From Serratia symbiotica str. 'Cinara cedri' (GTDB lineage: Bacteria; Pseudomonadota; Gammaproteobacteria; Enterobacterales; Enterobacteriaceae), in the NCBI GenBank assembly GCA_000238975.1, contig CP002295.1, positions 1,116,001 to 1,180,000 on the forward strand: a stretch of DNA of 64,000 nucleotides. Direction: 5' to 3'. The notes under the pieces are model-generated. The model saw only the letters and a program-made list of their open reading frames with translations, had not been told where the DNA came from and ran no database searches. Positions 12,873 through 25,937 of the stretch are shown piece by piece. Each line of letters begins with the position of its first letter. The first letter of the stretch is position 1. The position numbers and the translations under genes are program-made.

Positions 12873-13040
12873 ATACACGTTGGAGGCGGGCAGCACTACA
12901 GTGATAGGGGTAGTGAACTTATTTTCACAACTTTTATACTCTATCGTATACTAGCTTTAAGGGTCGGGTTTATTGATCCTAAAGATAAAATAATTGGTTA
13001 CTGAGGTAAGCAAGAAAGCTAAAATACCCACAACGTGTAT
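12873..13040 (+). other. GC-richer structured stretch after ompF
   Basis: A perfect 10-bp inverted repeat (ATACACGTTG 12873-12882, CAACGTGTAT 13031-13040) encloses about 150 nt that is clearly richer in G and C than the surrounding desert, including GGAGGCGGGCAGCAC and a small stem GTGAA/TTCAC. It lies between the ompF stop and a rho-independent terminator, so it would be transcribed as a long ompF 3' end or as a separate small RNA. It matches no RNA family I could recall (not RNase P RNA, tmRNA, 6S or SRP RNA) and is not a tRNA. Confidence 0.4.
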
Positions 13041-13076
13041 ATGGCCAATGATTTAGCAAAATATAGCTTAAATTTA

Positions 13077-13108
13077 ATGCCGATCGCCTAGGATGATCGG
13101 CATTTTTT
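13077..13108 (+). terminator. Rho-independent terminator downstream of ompF
   Basis: A 9-bp perfect stem ATGCCGATC (13077-13085) / GATCGGCAT (13095-13103) with a 9-nt loop is followed by a run of six T (13103-13108). It is the clearest intrinsic terminator in the window and lies about 250 bp after the ompF stop codon. Confidence 0.9.
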
Positions 13109-14170
13109 AAGCTTCTACGTCAACCAATATTACTCTTCCTTCTTAAAATAATTTCACTATAACTAAAAGTTATACTAAATTAAAAACTATACTCATATAA
13201 ATATTTTAACTATATGTTAATACTCTGAGTAAGATATCTACAAGAGGTGATTAGTATTAATTAAAATTATATATTACTAATAATTAAATTATTATCATAA
13301 TAGGCTTCTATAATTCAAGTATAAGTACTTAAAAATAACTTACTTGTACTAATAATAATGTTAGGAGCTTAAGTAATTTGCATAAAATGATTATAAATAA
13401 ACTATCTTTATCTATACAATTATACATAATCATTCTTTAGTAATATCTGTGTTATATATATAACTATACCTAAGTATAAATATAACTCTCTTATATTATT
13501 AATAAATTATCAATATCTAGTATTCTGATACCTTTTATTTTAAAAATCACCGCATACAAAAATAAATAAAAAAAATCAATTCAAAATCAGCATAACCTTA
13601 GTGGTAGCATCTTATTTAATATAGATGATATTATTAGCTATTAATAAAGATAAAAAATAATTACCATGCCTTATCACTAATAACCATTGATAGGTTTTAT
13701 AATAAAAGCTAAATATTAGTATATTCATTATTACATTATATATTTACTAAACAATCTATCAGTGTTAAATATGCCACTACTTTAATTAAATACACCACTA
13801 TTTTAACACAACTTAATAATATCTTATAGACATAAGAACATACTATTGCATACTTATAATACAATAGTAAAATTTAACTAATAAATCTTATTTACTCTAT
13901 TAAAATATCATTATTTCTAGTAAGCTTGAGTCGTTACTACTAACTATCCTCAATAATGATACATGATAAACAATACTTAATAAAAACCACTTGCCTATAA
14001 GATTAAAAATCTTAAGTTTTATTTGTTAAATTTTAATATGCTAGAATTAAAAATATTTATTTTCTATGCTCATTAATAAAAAATATTTATTTAAATTAAA
14101 ATAAATTAAAATAAACTTAATACAAGAAAAATATCTTGTCATATAATAGATATTAGTATTATGAAACTAT

Positions 14171-14220
14171 GTTCATTTTCTAATCTTTAGTATATGTTCA
14201 TTTTCTAATCTTTAGTATAT
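14171..14220. repeat. 25-bp perfect tandem duplication
   Basis: The unit beginning GTTCATTTTCTAATC and ending TTTAGTATAT occurs at 14171-14195 and again at 14196-14220 with no mismatch. It lies in non-coding DNA, and the identity of the copies implies a recent event. Confidence 0.95.
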
Positions 14221-15610
14221 TAAATTCATAATTAAAATATTATATTTATGCTATAATAAATATTTTGAATTTAATAAAATACTGCCGATATCGTCATCAC
14301 TAATGCAAAAATAATAGAATTCTTATAAAGCAACTATCTTAGCTAATTATACAATCTATTTTTAGTTATGCTGCTCTCTATTTATTGATTAGCAAATACA
14401 CAATAATGTAAGTATCCCTAATATTACTACTAGTGTAATGTCTAAATTTCATCATACTATGATACATATTCTTGTATATTTTTTGCATAACTAACTTTAA
14501 GCACCATAAATCAAGATACTTAACTATCTTACTAACTCTTTAAATACTTAACTATTATTTCAATAAAATATCACTCGTATATTAATTAACTATTAATAAT
14601 AGATATGTATCATAATATACTTTTATATCATAATATTTTTAACTAATACCTCAACGAATACCTTATGACTTTATATCTAATTCTTATGTATATCACTAAT
14701 TTATTATACTACGTATCTTCTTGATAATTTAATTTTCTAAAATTACTCCGAAGTAATAAAAAATTTTTTTCATAAACAATTAAAAAACATGATAGCTAAT
14801 GTTTCCCTAATCCGCCTATATAATTAACTTCCAGATATAAAACATCTACTGTATTTAAAAATTACTACTTAACCAGTAAACTCTATACTTAAGTTGAGTA
14901 ATATCTTTAGCATAGATATAAACTTGAACAAAATTAACCTTAATGTTGGTGCTTACTAAAACAAAACTAATAAAACACCAGTGATAATTAATGTAAAAAA
15001 AGATAAAAGACATCTATTAGAGCATGCAAGTAATAAAAATATCTTATTATTAAAGATATTCTAGTATCAATCAACCTACATATAATAACTAATGTTAGGT
15101 AAATAAATCTCTAACATCACCAACAAAAAATAAGAGTACTACACAAACTCTAATTGCACCAGCCATCTAAAAGTGATGGCTAGATTAATCGCCAAATAAA
15201 TTAACATGAAACATATTTACATTGGTAATCTTATAACAAATTAAATTATAAAAATATCTTCACTTGTATAGGACTAAAAACGTTTAAATATATATTTAAT
15301 ACTATTAAATATGCATGAAATTTTAATGGGCAGCTAAGTGTCCTGGATCAAGTAAGTACTGATAATGTAGTACCTATTCCATAGTTGCTAACACAACTGA
15401 ACTAGTATTAATAATACTAAAGATGAGTGATAGTAATCAATTAATATTTCTGCGAGCTGCAGCTGGTTACCGCTATACGATATGGTATATTAAGATTAAC
15501 TAAATATTTAAGAGAAAATATTAAAGGATTGCGTATTTTTCTTCTAACACTAAATAGTTAATTATAGCTATATCTAAATCTTACCCAAAAACTTCAAGCT
15601 ATACAATGAA

Positions 15611-15711
15611 CGAATAGGTGCGAGCACTGATAGTAGCGGATAATATTAAAACTCACAGGGCATACATTGAGTCAAGTAAAGCAACTATTCCTATTCGGGC
15701 TCACTATCAGT
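15611..15711. other. Two interleaved inverted repeats (crossing arrangement)
   Basis: CGAATAGG (15611-15618) has its complement CCTATTCG at 15690-15697, and ACTGATAGT (15626-15634) has its complement ACTATCAGT at 15703-15711. The order is A-B-A'-B', so the stems would cross as in an H-type pseudoknot rather than nest. GAGC/GCTC between them follows the same order. The stretch is GC-richer than its surroundings. No gene is attached. Confidence 0.45.
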
Positions 15712-15790
15712 CTACCATCTCATGGCACAGCTATAAAAGTTATCATATTTATTAACACTACACTACGTATACTATGGAAGTAGGCAATAA

Positions 15791-15837
15791 CTAAAATTCA
15801 ACTAGAGCCCACTATATAGGCATTAGTTGAATTTTAG
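15791..15837. other. 14-bp perfect hairpin with 19-nt loop
   Basis: CTAAAATTCAACTA (15791-15804) pairs with TAGTTGAATTTTAG (15824-15837). Inside the loop GCC and GGC can form a further short stem. No T-run follows, so it is not a typical terminator. Confidence 0.6.
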
Positions 15838-18676
15838 CGCCATACGCAAAAAGTACTAAATAGGACTTTCAATTTTTTACCAGTTAAAATAACATTTTTT
15901 TATATAATAGTACAACGTAGAAATAAATTCTATTCATGCATCATGCATTTAGTTTATATACTATAGCCTGCTAACTTTTTAACACTACAGGCATTACGTT
16001 GAATAACGTAACATCACTAGTTAAGTAATATAGCATCACTATATGAAGCTCTTATTTCTATGCTTTAAAAAGATAATAAAAGATCTTATTATTCTTATTA
16101 TTTCCTCTATAAAACAGACATATTTTACCTGAGTAAATAAATAAGCATTAAAAAAATAAGCCAATTTAGAGCATATAGTAAGATATGAATATATCACTGA
16201 CTCTCAAACATAACCCATATTATGACCTGTGATACTACCTAGGTACAAAGACATTAATTATAACCCTATGGCTAACGCATAAAAAAATCTCAAATCACCA
16301 ACACCGAGGTTATATAGCATATAGTACATCATGCTAAGTACATTAAGTAATTAGCTAATACTATACTCTAATATATAATTAAAGACAACACTAAACCTAA
16401 ACATCAATGACTAACACCATTCACTTATCGCTTTCAACTAACTATTTAAACAAAAAATATTTTTCTATATCAAACATATAGTTTTATGTTATCTATACCA
16501 ACAATTAAAGTGGATTATTTATCTAACTCAAAATAATACTCTCATCTTATTTAGCTACCTTTACTATGATCTCGATATAGTTAATGTGTTTACGCAGAAA
16601 CAGTATCTAAGATAGTATTCTGCTAAATAATTATTTTTATAATATTTCATAGCACCGCTAGAATAAATTAATAATTTAGTTAGATACCCTTATATCAAAT
16701 AAAACTACAGTTTTAAATAAAAGCATAAATACCAATAATATAATTTATATAAAAATATAAAATAACGCTAGTACCATAATTATAGGTACTTTATTGTAAG
16801 CTTATAAGCATTAATAATGCTAACACTTTACTAAAATATCTTCTCTACATACAAAATTTGTTAATAGATAAAATCTCAAATCTATGCGCTTAGATATATT
16901 TTTATTAAAAAAAGATTAATCTATAAACTATAAATCATTTGTAGAATAAAATAAGATAATAAAAATTAAGAAATATCATATAGATATATTAATACACTAA
17001 TTATATAGTTAATTACTTAAAAAAAGGAGAAAATTGATATAGCAATGTAATACTGTTACAAATATTAACTTTTGTTACTAACTTATATATACTGTGCGAT
17101 ACAATACCAACTAGATAGAAATTATCACCAGCGATTATAATAATCATGATTGAAGCCATAATATGCGTTAAGAACACATAGTCTATTATTTTAATTCATA
17201 GATAAAATATACTTTAAGTAACTCTCTCGACTTCTTATAACTAAATACTATTTACAGACAATTGAGTCTTTAAATAAAGACTAAATAATAAGATTGCTCT
17301 TATATAAATAATAATAACAAATATATCATTTATTTACATCAGTTATTGTAATATAATTTTTGTTAAAATTTAGCTTGATATCTTCATAAATATTTAAATT
17401 TTTACTTACTAAAATATCCTAACAAAAATTATATATATTGTAAATTTTGGGTGAGATATAGCATTAAAGATAACACTTTCACTATAGCAAAAATCATGTA
17501 TAAACATCATGATAAATATTTTTGTAATTTGATTATATCTAACAGGTTAGGTATCTGTACTAATACGTAATATTACATATAAATAATAAATTCCTACTAT
17601 GCTCCTTAAATATATATATTACCTAGTTTATATCCTATAATTCAGAAGTTAATATAGTTTAGCAAACTTATTATATAGTATTTTTGAACTACTTATATAT
17701 TAAAGCGTAGCAATCCATAAACGACAGATACTTTATTTTAAATAAAATTAAAAAATACCTGCATTCTATTCATTTTCAGGAAAATTAATTATAGGGTTCA
17801 AGAAGAATCAGTATTTTAATAAATTAAAATATAAAAATAAACACAGTACTTTACTAATATTAAACCTATGCATTCCATTCAATTATCAAAGCTTGAGAGC
17901 ACTAAATATGTAACCTTTAATTCAAAAAATAAAAAATATGGATAGATAACATCCAAGTAATTCAAATATTATATACGCTATATTTGTATTATCACATAAT
18001 ATAAGTCATCTATATACTCTTCAATCTACTGTAAAATATATACTTTATCAAAATATTACAATTATTCAAAATAACTTATATATAAATAATATTATCACTA
18101 TTTATAATTATTACATAGTATAACGTATACTCAATAAACATCAAACTTGCCTATATAATATTAAGTACTTCGTTATTCTATTATTTTAAAGTACTTATAA
18201 AAAGCACCTTAATATGTAATATTAAAATTAATAACTATCAATATAGAAAATATTGCATTTTATTCCGTATATCAATCATTATTAATCTTATCTAAAAAAT
18301 AGATGAGAAAAATATGAATTATATAAAATAATAATCAGTTAATTAATACACTCTAATTTTATTAGATTTTATCTAATCTTCTTTCTCCAAAATAGAATAA
18401 TAAAAATACTAATCAATATAAAACGTTGCCTCAATTATAAATTTATACACTAACTCTGATTATCTACTACCTATGGCTAATAGCAAAATTCATACTAATG
18501 ATGACGTAAATAAAACTTAATTTTAAACTTAAACACACTATTATGTACTTTTAATTACTAGCTAATATTTTTCTTTCCATACTATATGATATTTACCAAA
18601 TAAACCACAATAAATTAATACCATGCAAACTAATAATAGCCTCGTGCCTATACTTATATGTACTTTATTCAATTTT

Positions 18677-18713
18677 AAGTAACTTATTTTATACTTTATA
18701 AAATAAGTTACTT
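18677..18713. other. 17-bp perfect hairpin with 3-nt loop
   Basis: AAGTAACTTATTTTATA (18677-18693), loop CTT, then the exact complement (18697-18713). It is AT-rich and is followed on the plus strand by TTATATTT. It could be a transcription-terminating or RNA-stabilising hairpin left from a lost gene, but no adjacent gene exists. Confidence 0.6.
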
Positions 18714-21700
18714 TATATTTATACCTAAAGTAATCTTACTAGATCTCTCAATATATTATTTTAAATAAAATCTTTCAATAATACTAACGAATAATTTATA
18801 AATTAATATGCGTACTACTATGGCATTTAATTTTATTAAAAATAATTTTACGTATTTATCTTTTCTATTAAATATAGCTCTTTTTTAGTAGCAAGATAAT
18901 CTTTATTAACTGCAAATAAAATAACTAACTAAATTAATATTCTTACTTGTTCTGTATATATTATCATCTATCATAGAATGATATTAATATATGATATGAG
19001 ATTAAAAATTGTACAAGATTAACTACTTAACTATATATAGTTAAGCTAACTTATGTAAAAGGAGATGTCAATTATTTACTCTATCTAAAAACGATCCTAT
19101 CGTAATCAATTATTATACTAAATCTATATACTATATAGTAATAGTATAAATTTTGACCTACAACAAAAGTTGCACAAAGCAGAATAATAATTCTAAAAAT
19201 TAGTATTAGTGTATTTTCTAGTAATAATCTATCACAATATCGCCTAATAATAACAAAACTACTCATTATTAGCATCATTTAGTTAAATAATCACTAATAC
19301 TATTATCTTAGGATAGTATTCCAGTTGAAGTAAATTAGTCAAGATATTGACTCTTCATTATACTTAAGAATATAATTTAAAGTGATATTTCTGTATATAC
19401 CTATCCGATACCAATAACTCAATAATCGTTAAAGACAATAAAACTATAATTTTATTACCGCGTATTCATTGAGCAATACTACTATAAGGTAACAAATTTT
19501 TAATTAATAATTATTAATAATTTATCATATTCCTATCCTTAGGAGTAGAATAGAAATTCTATTTATAAAAATAAAATTACTTAACATATATACCAAAATA
19601 AAAGAACTCAAAAATCCTAAATAATATATATTTTTAATAAAAATATATATATCTATGATAGAGTAAACTACTTTAGTCATTACCTATAACACTTTTAATG
19701 ATTCTTACTCTAATAATATTACTACTATATCAGCAATAACATTGCTAATTATAATATCTATAAAATTAAAGCTTTATAAAATAAATACAATAGCTTTAAT
19801 TATTCATTAAAACATTGATTCATTATCTTCTTAAAAGATTCTAAATGATCTATTATCATATTTTTAGTAAAACTAACATATATAGAGAGTAATAGACATT
19901 TAAAAAAATAAAGATTAACAATAAACATACTATACTGAATATATATTATTAGTATTCGATAAAAGATACTAGGCGTCATTAAGTATTATAGCAAAGCATA
20001 TAAATTTAAATACATAAAAAAAGTACGCTCAATTATAACTACTAAAATATTATATTAAAAGAAAATACAGAAAACAAATATCAAATCTAATATCTTTACT
20101 GTAATAAAACCTAGATAAATAATTAAGGAAATAGTGATTAACTAAAAATAATTATTCTTACACATAATATTAGCTACCTAATAGGGTATCTAATACATAA
20201 TTAGCGGAATAAAACTCTACCCAATAGAGATTATTCTCTCACTTAGCAAAGACAGATAAAATATTAAATAATATCCTTTCTAGAAATTTAACAGTTCAAG
20301 CACAAATACTCTAAATACAGAAAATTTTTTAATCTCTTAATATTTTCAATAACATATTAATAAATATATATTTAGTTATGGTACCGATCGTTAAATATAT
20401 TAACAATAAAATATAAAAATCATATTATAAAACCTACAAGAGTAGGTAAAATCTCCATTTTACACTAAAATATGTTATTAATCACCTAACATATTTATTT
20501 TTTAAATAAATATAATAATAAAGAATTAGCTAACAGCAATATTATACTAAAATTATAAAAACCTATTTCTTTAAAAAAGAAATAATAATTAACTATACAC
20601 ATAACTTATAATAACCTAACTATAAATATTAAAATATGTTCTACAAACATCCATTTTTATTTTATAGTCAAGGTTATTATTATCTATTTAATTAAATAAC
20701 ATGTAATTATTACTCAAAATATTTAAAATTCAATAATCACCTTAGTACGAATACGCTTAAAAGTTAACTTTATATTATATACCAATATTTGCAAGTTACT
20801 AGCTTATATTTATTAATGGATAATATTTAGTATCACAGGCGCTGTAAATAAAGCACGCTCATAAATATAATTAATTTAGTACTAACTTAGTAATTTACTA
20901 AAATACGTACATTACTTATCAACTTATTCCAACAAGATTAAATAATTAATTATTAAGGTAATTATCACTTTTTAATATACTAAAAGCGTGAATATAACGC
21001 AAACAGACTTAAAATTATACCAATTCATTTCATAAAACTATTACCCTGAGTAAAACAGTGTACATTATATAAATATATATAACCCCTAATAGAAATCATG
21101 TTATTCAACATCTCTCTGCAATACTGATAATGTAAATTATATTCTACTAAAAATATCATGCTGCTAAACATAATTAACCATACTAAACAATACAACACAA
21201 AATAACTTATTTTTTCCTACTAATATACCCTTGGTGTTTTTATCAACTCCATATGTTATCATTATTTAAGATATATTTAATATAATTTAGTATAATCATT
21301 GCTATTAATATCTCATTTTTTAAATAAGCATTATTTACTCTTACGCAATAACTAGCAATAATATGATTACGCACCTAGCTCAAAAATTATATTTTTAAAA
21401 ACTTAGACGATAATAATCACATAAGGTTACATTAGCATTTCACTATCTTAGTATAATTAAATAAATATAAATCACTCTCTCATCATATCAAAATCAATAT
21501 ACCTACAGATAACATAGATACCGCGCTATTAAAGAAATAATATATAATAAAATTATATATTATTCACAGATTAATAATTAGTTTTTACAGGGGATTATGT
21601 AATATTTTATTATTACCATTTATACTATTTTAGTATAATAACATTTCTAAAAATAATAATTTTATTTATGACGTATTGTTAGTATATTATGTCCATGTAT

Positions 21701-24700
21701 AAAATATTAGTTTATATAATACATAAAGTAGACTCAAAAACACACAATACCCTTAAAGATAATATGCTTTAATCAAAGCAAATCAGAGTAGATAAAGTGT
21801 TATTATATTATAACAATATATAGTTCTCATATAAAATAACTTGTGTATTCTCGAGAAGCTTGTATTTAATGGTATTTCTAAAAATTAACAAACATACGAC
21901 TAATAGATGAATTGTCAATGATATTATTCAATAAATATTACATTAGATATTTAACCTTACTCCGATAAAATTTACTATAGCAGTATATGATTTCAAAAGT
22001 TTTTAGGTTAAAAATATTCCAGTAAAAAATTAGCAAATGATAAATATTAATCAAGTTGAAATACTTGAGCTATAGATCTACCATCTCCCTCTAGAGATAT
22101 TTTATCTCATGCAGTGGATATAATTAAGCGTAGCGCTTACTCTACTATCTATATTAACCACTAGTTTATATACTACATAGTTGATAGTACCCTTAATAGT
22201 ATAGCACTTAATATTCGTGTTACAGTTGTAGACCATAATCTACTACAAATATATGACAACAAATATATGCTCGCTGTGTTTAGTCATTGCATCAAATATG
22301 TAAAAATAAAACCGGCAAGTATTCTGTAATGTAATTCTTTAGCGTAAGATACAAGCCGTGAGGTACGCTACCTAAAATAGCATGAAAAGAATAAACAGCA
22401 TGGCATTAGGAATAAATGTGCTAGCATCAACTATCATGATCTATAATTATTAATTGTTATTTACTATTGTATGTTAAAGATCGTGATGATTAATAAATAA
22501 TAATCAAAGATGTGCGTATGATCACTACCTCAATTAATTAATAATAATCATTACCTTAGTAATGACTCTTTATTATTATATTTCTTAAATATTATCAACA
22601 TAATACTTTTAGCCTTTCCCTGAAACACCACTACAATAAAACACTAATCTTATATCATGCTTAAGACCTATTATCTAATCATAGTTCCTAAATTATTTTT
22701 ATACTATTTAATAAAACTCATAAGCATATTTACACAACAAACAAAATATAAAAATTTAGGTCATAGTTAATAATAATTAAAATAATTTAATATTAATTAA
22801 CATATGGTTTTAAAAAACCAATTTTATCTATATCTATAAAAAACTCTATAAAAACTCTATAAAAATTAGAATAAATATGTATAAATAAACAGAATAACCT
22901 ATATATAAATTAACTGTATATTGCACTTAACTGATCATACTACCTAATATATAATACGACACAAATACTGATGTCCTAAAAAGAAATCAATCTACGAAAC
23001 ACATAGATGTATTTTCAATATACCATAAATCAGTCTGCTAATTATCATCAGCTTCCTCTCATATATTTATATATTTAAAGCAAAATATTAAAGTATTATA
23101 TTACCTAGGAGGTAATAACTAAAAATTTCCGCATACTAACCTAGTCTAGTAACATAATGAAGTATCCGTGACTAATATGAATAGCATGTATTACTTACCT
23201 CTCAATCATATAAGACAGTTAAAAAACTCCATTATTGAATACTACAACAATTCTAAAAAATTATAATCTAAGAAGAAATTAATTCTATGCCGGTCATTGC
23301 TAATGATAAACTAATATACCTATGCAACAATTAACAACTACGCCAAATAATATTACTGTTAAATATTTATTACGTAAGGACTATTTATATACATACTATT
23401 ATATAGTAATAGTAATATTGATATATTTAAGTAATATTTTAAATATTCTACCCTATGAATAGAATAAAATATATAAATTAATGCACATTAACTAATTCTT
23501 ATATATTAATACTAATTATTAATAGTAATAAAAATTAATTACTTAGTATTAAATAAAAGCATGTATATGCTAACATGAATTTAATTTTATTAAAAGAATG
23601 TAATAAGATTATATCTTAGACAACTGCATTCAATATTAAATAATATCTTAGCATATAGTACTGCATAAATTTTACATCCTAACCAATATCTGTTCACCTA
23701 GATACTTAAACAACAACATAATATATTAGATTAATACGTCACTAATATCATCAAATAAAACCTAATACCTAGCACATAATAACTAATATACCACTATATT
23801 ACACACACCACTGCTTAATACGTCCCCTCTTTAAGGTCGTATCGTAATATTATATACAAATTTTCAGTAATATCATGAACAGCATTATCATAAACAAGTT
23901 ATATCTTCGCTATTGTATATACTAATACTATGCAACATGCTAATTAGCCAAACCCTGATGCTATTACTTATGCACTTATATCTCAATAATGCTCTTTTTT
24001 GACAAGAAAAAATTTTCTACCTAATTGACTAATATTTTAATCTACGCATCAGGGCTGCTCAGCACTAATATTGCCATCATTATAATACTAAATCTACATA
24101 ACTTATTAATCTATTACGCTATATAGTAATAATGGAACAATGCCGTATCTTTATTACCTTATATAGGGTAATTCATTTAAGACCACCTAATAATTATATT
24201 AAGCGTCACATAAAAAGCGAGATTCTCTTTATACTATTAGATAGATATCTCACTAACTTTTTAAAAAAAACTATCTTTATATAGATAAAGATACCTAAAA
24301 TTTATATAATTAAAGATATCTGCGTTATTTGTACTAGATTCTATGGTCTAAATTTTACCTCGCGTGCTATATATAAAAATTAATCAAAAGATATATAAAG
24401 TCATAAACCTTGTATTTCGCTTATCAAGTATTATGCTAGTCTTTATTAGCTTACTCCGTACGCATACATTCATAAATACTAATTATTAACTAATGCGTAA
24501 AAATCTAGGTGTATACGCACAAAATATTTTGTTCTCGAGAGAGAATTAAACATTAACATATCGCAGGATTAGATTATAATTAGTATATAATGTTAACAGC
24601 ATTAGCTAATGATATACTATGAATTACATCTTTATAAAATTACAGATTACCATGACACTAATACCAATCAAACTAATTAATAGTAATTTATGATTAGCAA

Positions 24701-24723
24701 TATGACTTATAGATTATCAGATT

Positions 24724-25470
24724 CTAATATAGAATATCACGTATACGCTGTAAATCCTCAAGCGTATCAATACCCACGGCCACAGTTACCTTAGTAACTG
24801 CTACAGAAATTTTTTCTCCATACCACAATATACGTAATTGCTCCAAAGACTCAATCTGCTCCAATTGACTTGGCTGCCAACTAATATAACGACGAATAAA
24901 ACCAGCACGGTAGGCATAAATCCCTATATGGCGTAAAAGGGCGTCGCAAATGAAATCTTGAGATAAAGTAAGTCGATTAAAATTCCAGGGAATTGGAGCA
25001 CGTGAAAAATAGAGTGCATATCCTTGATTATCTATTACTGCCTTAACTACATTAGGATTCAAAGCATCTTCTGCGCTATTAATGGGAGTTGCTAATGTAA
25101 CTATACTAATAGAGCTAGTGATTAAATTTTCTACCATATTACGGATAATAAGTGGTGAGATCAGCGGCTCATCTCCCTGAAGATTAACAATAATCTGATC
25201 ATCAGGAAAATTATAAACCTCAATAACTTCTGCTAGGCGTTCAGTGCCCGATTGATGATCTATTCGAGTCATGCATATTTCGCCACCAGCTGCTTGAACA
25301 ATTTTAGCTACCTCTGGATGATCAACAGCCACAATCACACGATTAGCCCCAGATTTATGTGCTTGATTCATTACACGCACTACCAACGGTATACCATTAA
25401 TATCAATCAAAGGCTTAGCCGGTAAGCGAGTAGATGCGTAACGAGCAGGAATTATCACTATAAAGCTCAT
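24724..25470 (-). CDS. kdsB: 3-deoxy-manno-octulosonate cytidylyltransferase (CMP-Kdo synthetase)
   Basis: Cytosolic enzyme that activates Kdo with CTP to CMP-Kdo, the donor used by WaaA in lipopolysaccharide core assembly. The 248-residue length equals E. coli KdsB. Seen: N-terminal nucleotide-binding segment [46 protein letters not shown] with the metal/substrate acidic residue, [47 protein letters not shown] and the C-terminal [12 protein letters not shown]. The usual RLPGKPL motif reads RLPAKPL, a mild change in the nucleotide loop. The start ATG overlaps the ycaR stop by 4 bp (ATGA), indicating translational coupling in a ycaR-kdsB operon transcribed on the minus strand. Its retention argues that LPS is still made. 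Confidence 0.97.
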   Translation of the reverse strand: MSFIVIIPARYASTRLPAKPLIDINGIPLVVRVMNQAHKSGANRVIVAVDHPEVAKIVQAAGGEICMTRIDHQSGTERLAEVIEVYNFPDDQIIVNLQGDEPLISPLIIRNMVENLITSSISIVTLATPINSAEDALNPNVVKAVIDNQGYALYFSRAPIPWNFNRLTLSQDFICDALLRHIGIYAYRAGFIRRYISWQPSQLEQIESLEQLRILWYGEKISVAVTKVTVAVGIDTLEDLQRIRDILY

Positions 25471-25649
25471 AACCGCTTCTCATCTAAACAAAGGCTTCGA
25501 GCAGCATTTTCTAATAACACTGGTGTGCCATCACGCAATGGATAAGCCAAGCCATCCCACTTACAAATTAGTTCTTGATTATCTTTGTTAAAATAAAGAT
25601 TACCGTTGCAGATCGGGCAAGCAATAATTTCAAGTAAACGGTGATCCAT
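25467..25649 (-). CDS. ycaR: Trm112-family small zinc-ribbon-like protein YcaR
   Basis: A 60-residue protein of the YcaR/Trm112 family, conserved beside kdsB in enterics; its role in bacteria is not firmly established. Seen: [16 protein letters not shown] with the CPIC pair near residues 11-14, a third cysteine in [21 protein letters not shown], and the family's [10 protein letters not shown] motif. The start ATG has an unusually strong ribosome site for this genome (GGAGGGGAG directly upstream). It overlaps kdsB by 4 bp and is probably the first gene of the two-gene operon. YcaQ, usually next upstream, is absent. Confidence 0.93.
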   Translation of the reverse strand: MDHRLLEIIACPICNGNLYFNKDNQELICKWDGLAYPLRDGTPVLLENAARSLCLDEKRL

Positions 25650-25913
25650 CTCCCCTCCAGTGTAGAGATACGTTATAAAGAATATGCAAAACTATAAAAA
25701 CAACATGACAATACGCTATAAACTAATCATTTATCTTAGCAAGAATATAATGTTACATCCTATGTTCATATAAACAAAGAGGATAGGATTACTAACACAG
25801 CTATATCTAAATTAATCATATCCTTCAGTTATATTACTACTAGCTTGGCACTTCCTTGCACAGGAAGCTTTATGATGCAATGCAAGTAATTTTCATGATA
25901 ATCTCTCGAGCAC

Positions 25914-25937
25914 AGAGCTCAGAGCTCAGAGCTCAGA
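25914..25937. repeat. 7-bp tandem repeat AGAGCTC, 3.4 copies
   Basis: Three perfect copies of AGAGCTC (25914-25934) followed by AGA. The unit contains the palindrome GAGCTC and is notably GC-richer than the surrounding DNA. It lies about 270 bp upstream of the ycaR start. Confidence 0.9.

Larger units (their letters stand above)
13109..24723. other. 11.6-kb gene desert between ompF and kdsB
   Basis: No gene is recognisable. Synteny predicts aspC, ycbL, ycbK, ldtD, mukB, mukE, mukF, cmoM and elyC here; all appear erased. Contents: a 25-bp tandem duplication (14171-14220), GC-richer patches near 15340-15480 and 15600-15840 with unusual inverted repeats, a 17-bp hairpin (18677-18713), and a patch at about 22070-22330 that stays open on the plus strand apart from one TAG but resembles no family. 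Very AT-rich, short ORFs only. Confidence 0.7.

Noticed and set aside
15450-15500. Minus-strand frame reading SGNQLQLAEILIDYYHSS, possible mukB-region relic
   Set aside because: Only about 33 codons between stops and no match to MukB, MukE or MukF that I could recall.
19081-19278. 65-codon open frame on the minus strand
   Set aside because: Low-complexity Ile/Leu/Tyr-rich peptide typical of translated AT-rich non-coding DNA; no family or operon context.
22070-22330. Roughly 87 codons open on the plus strand except for one TAG
   Set aside because: No recognisable family and no start or ribosome site; one such stretch is expected somewhere in 45 kb of non-coding DNA in six frames.
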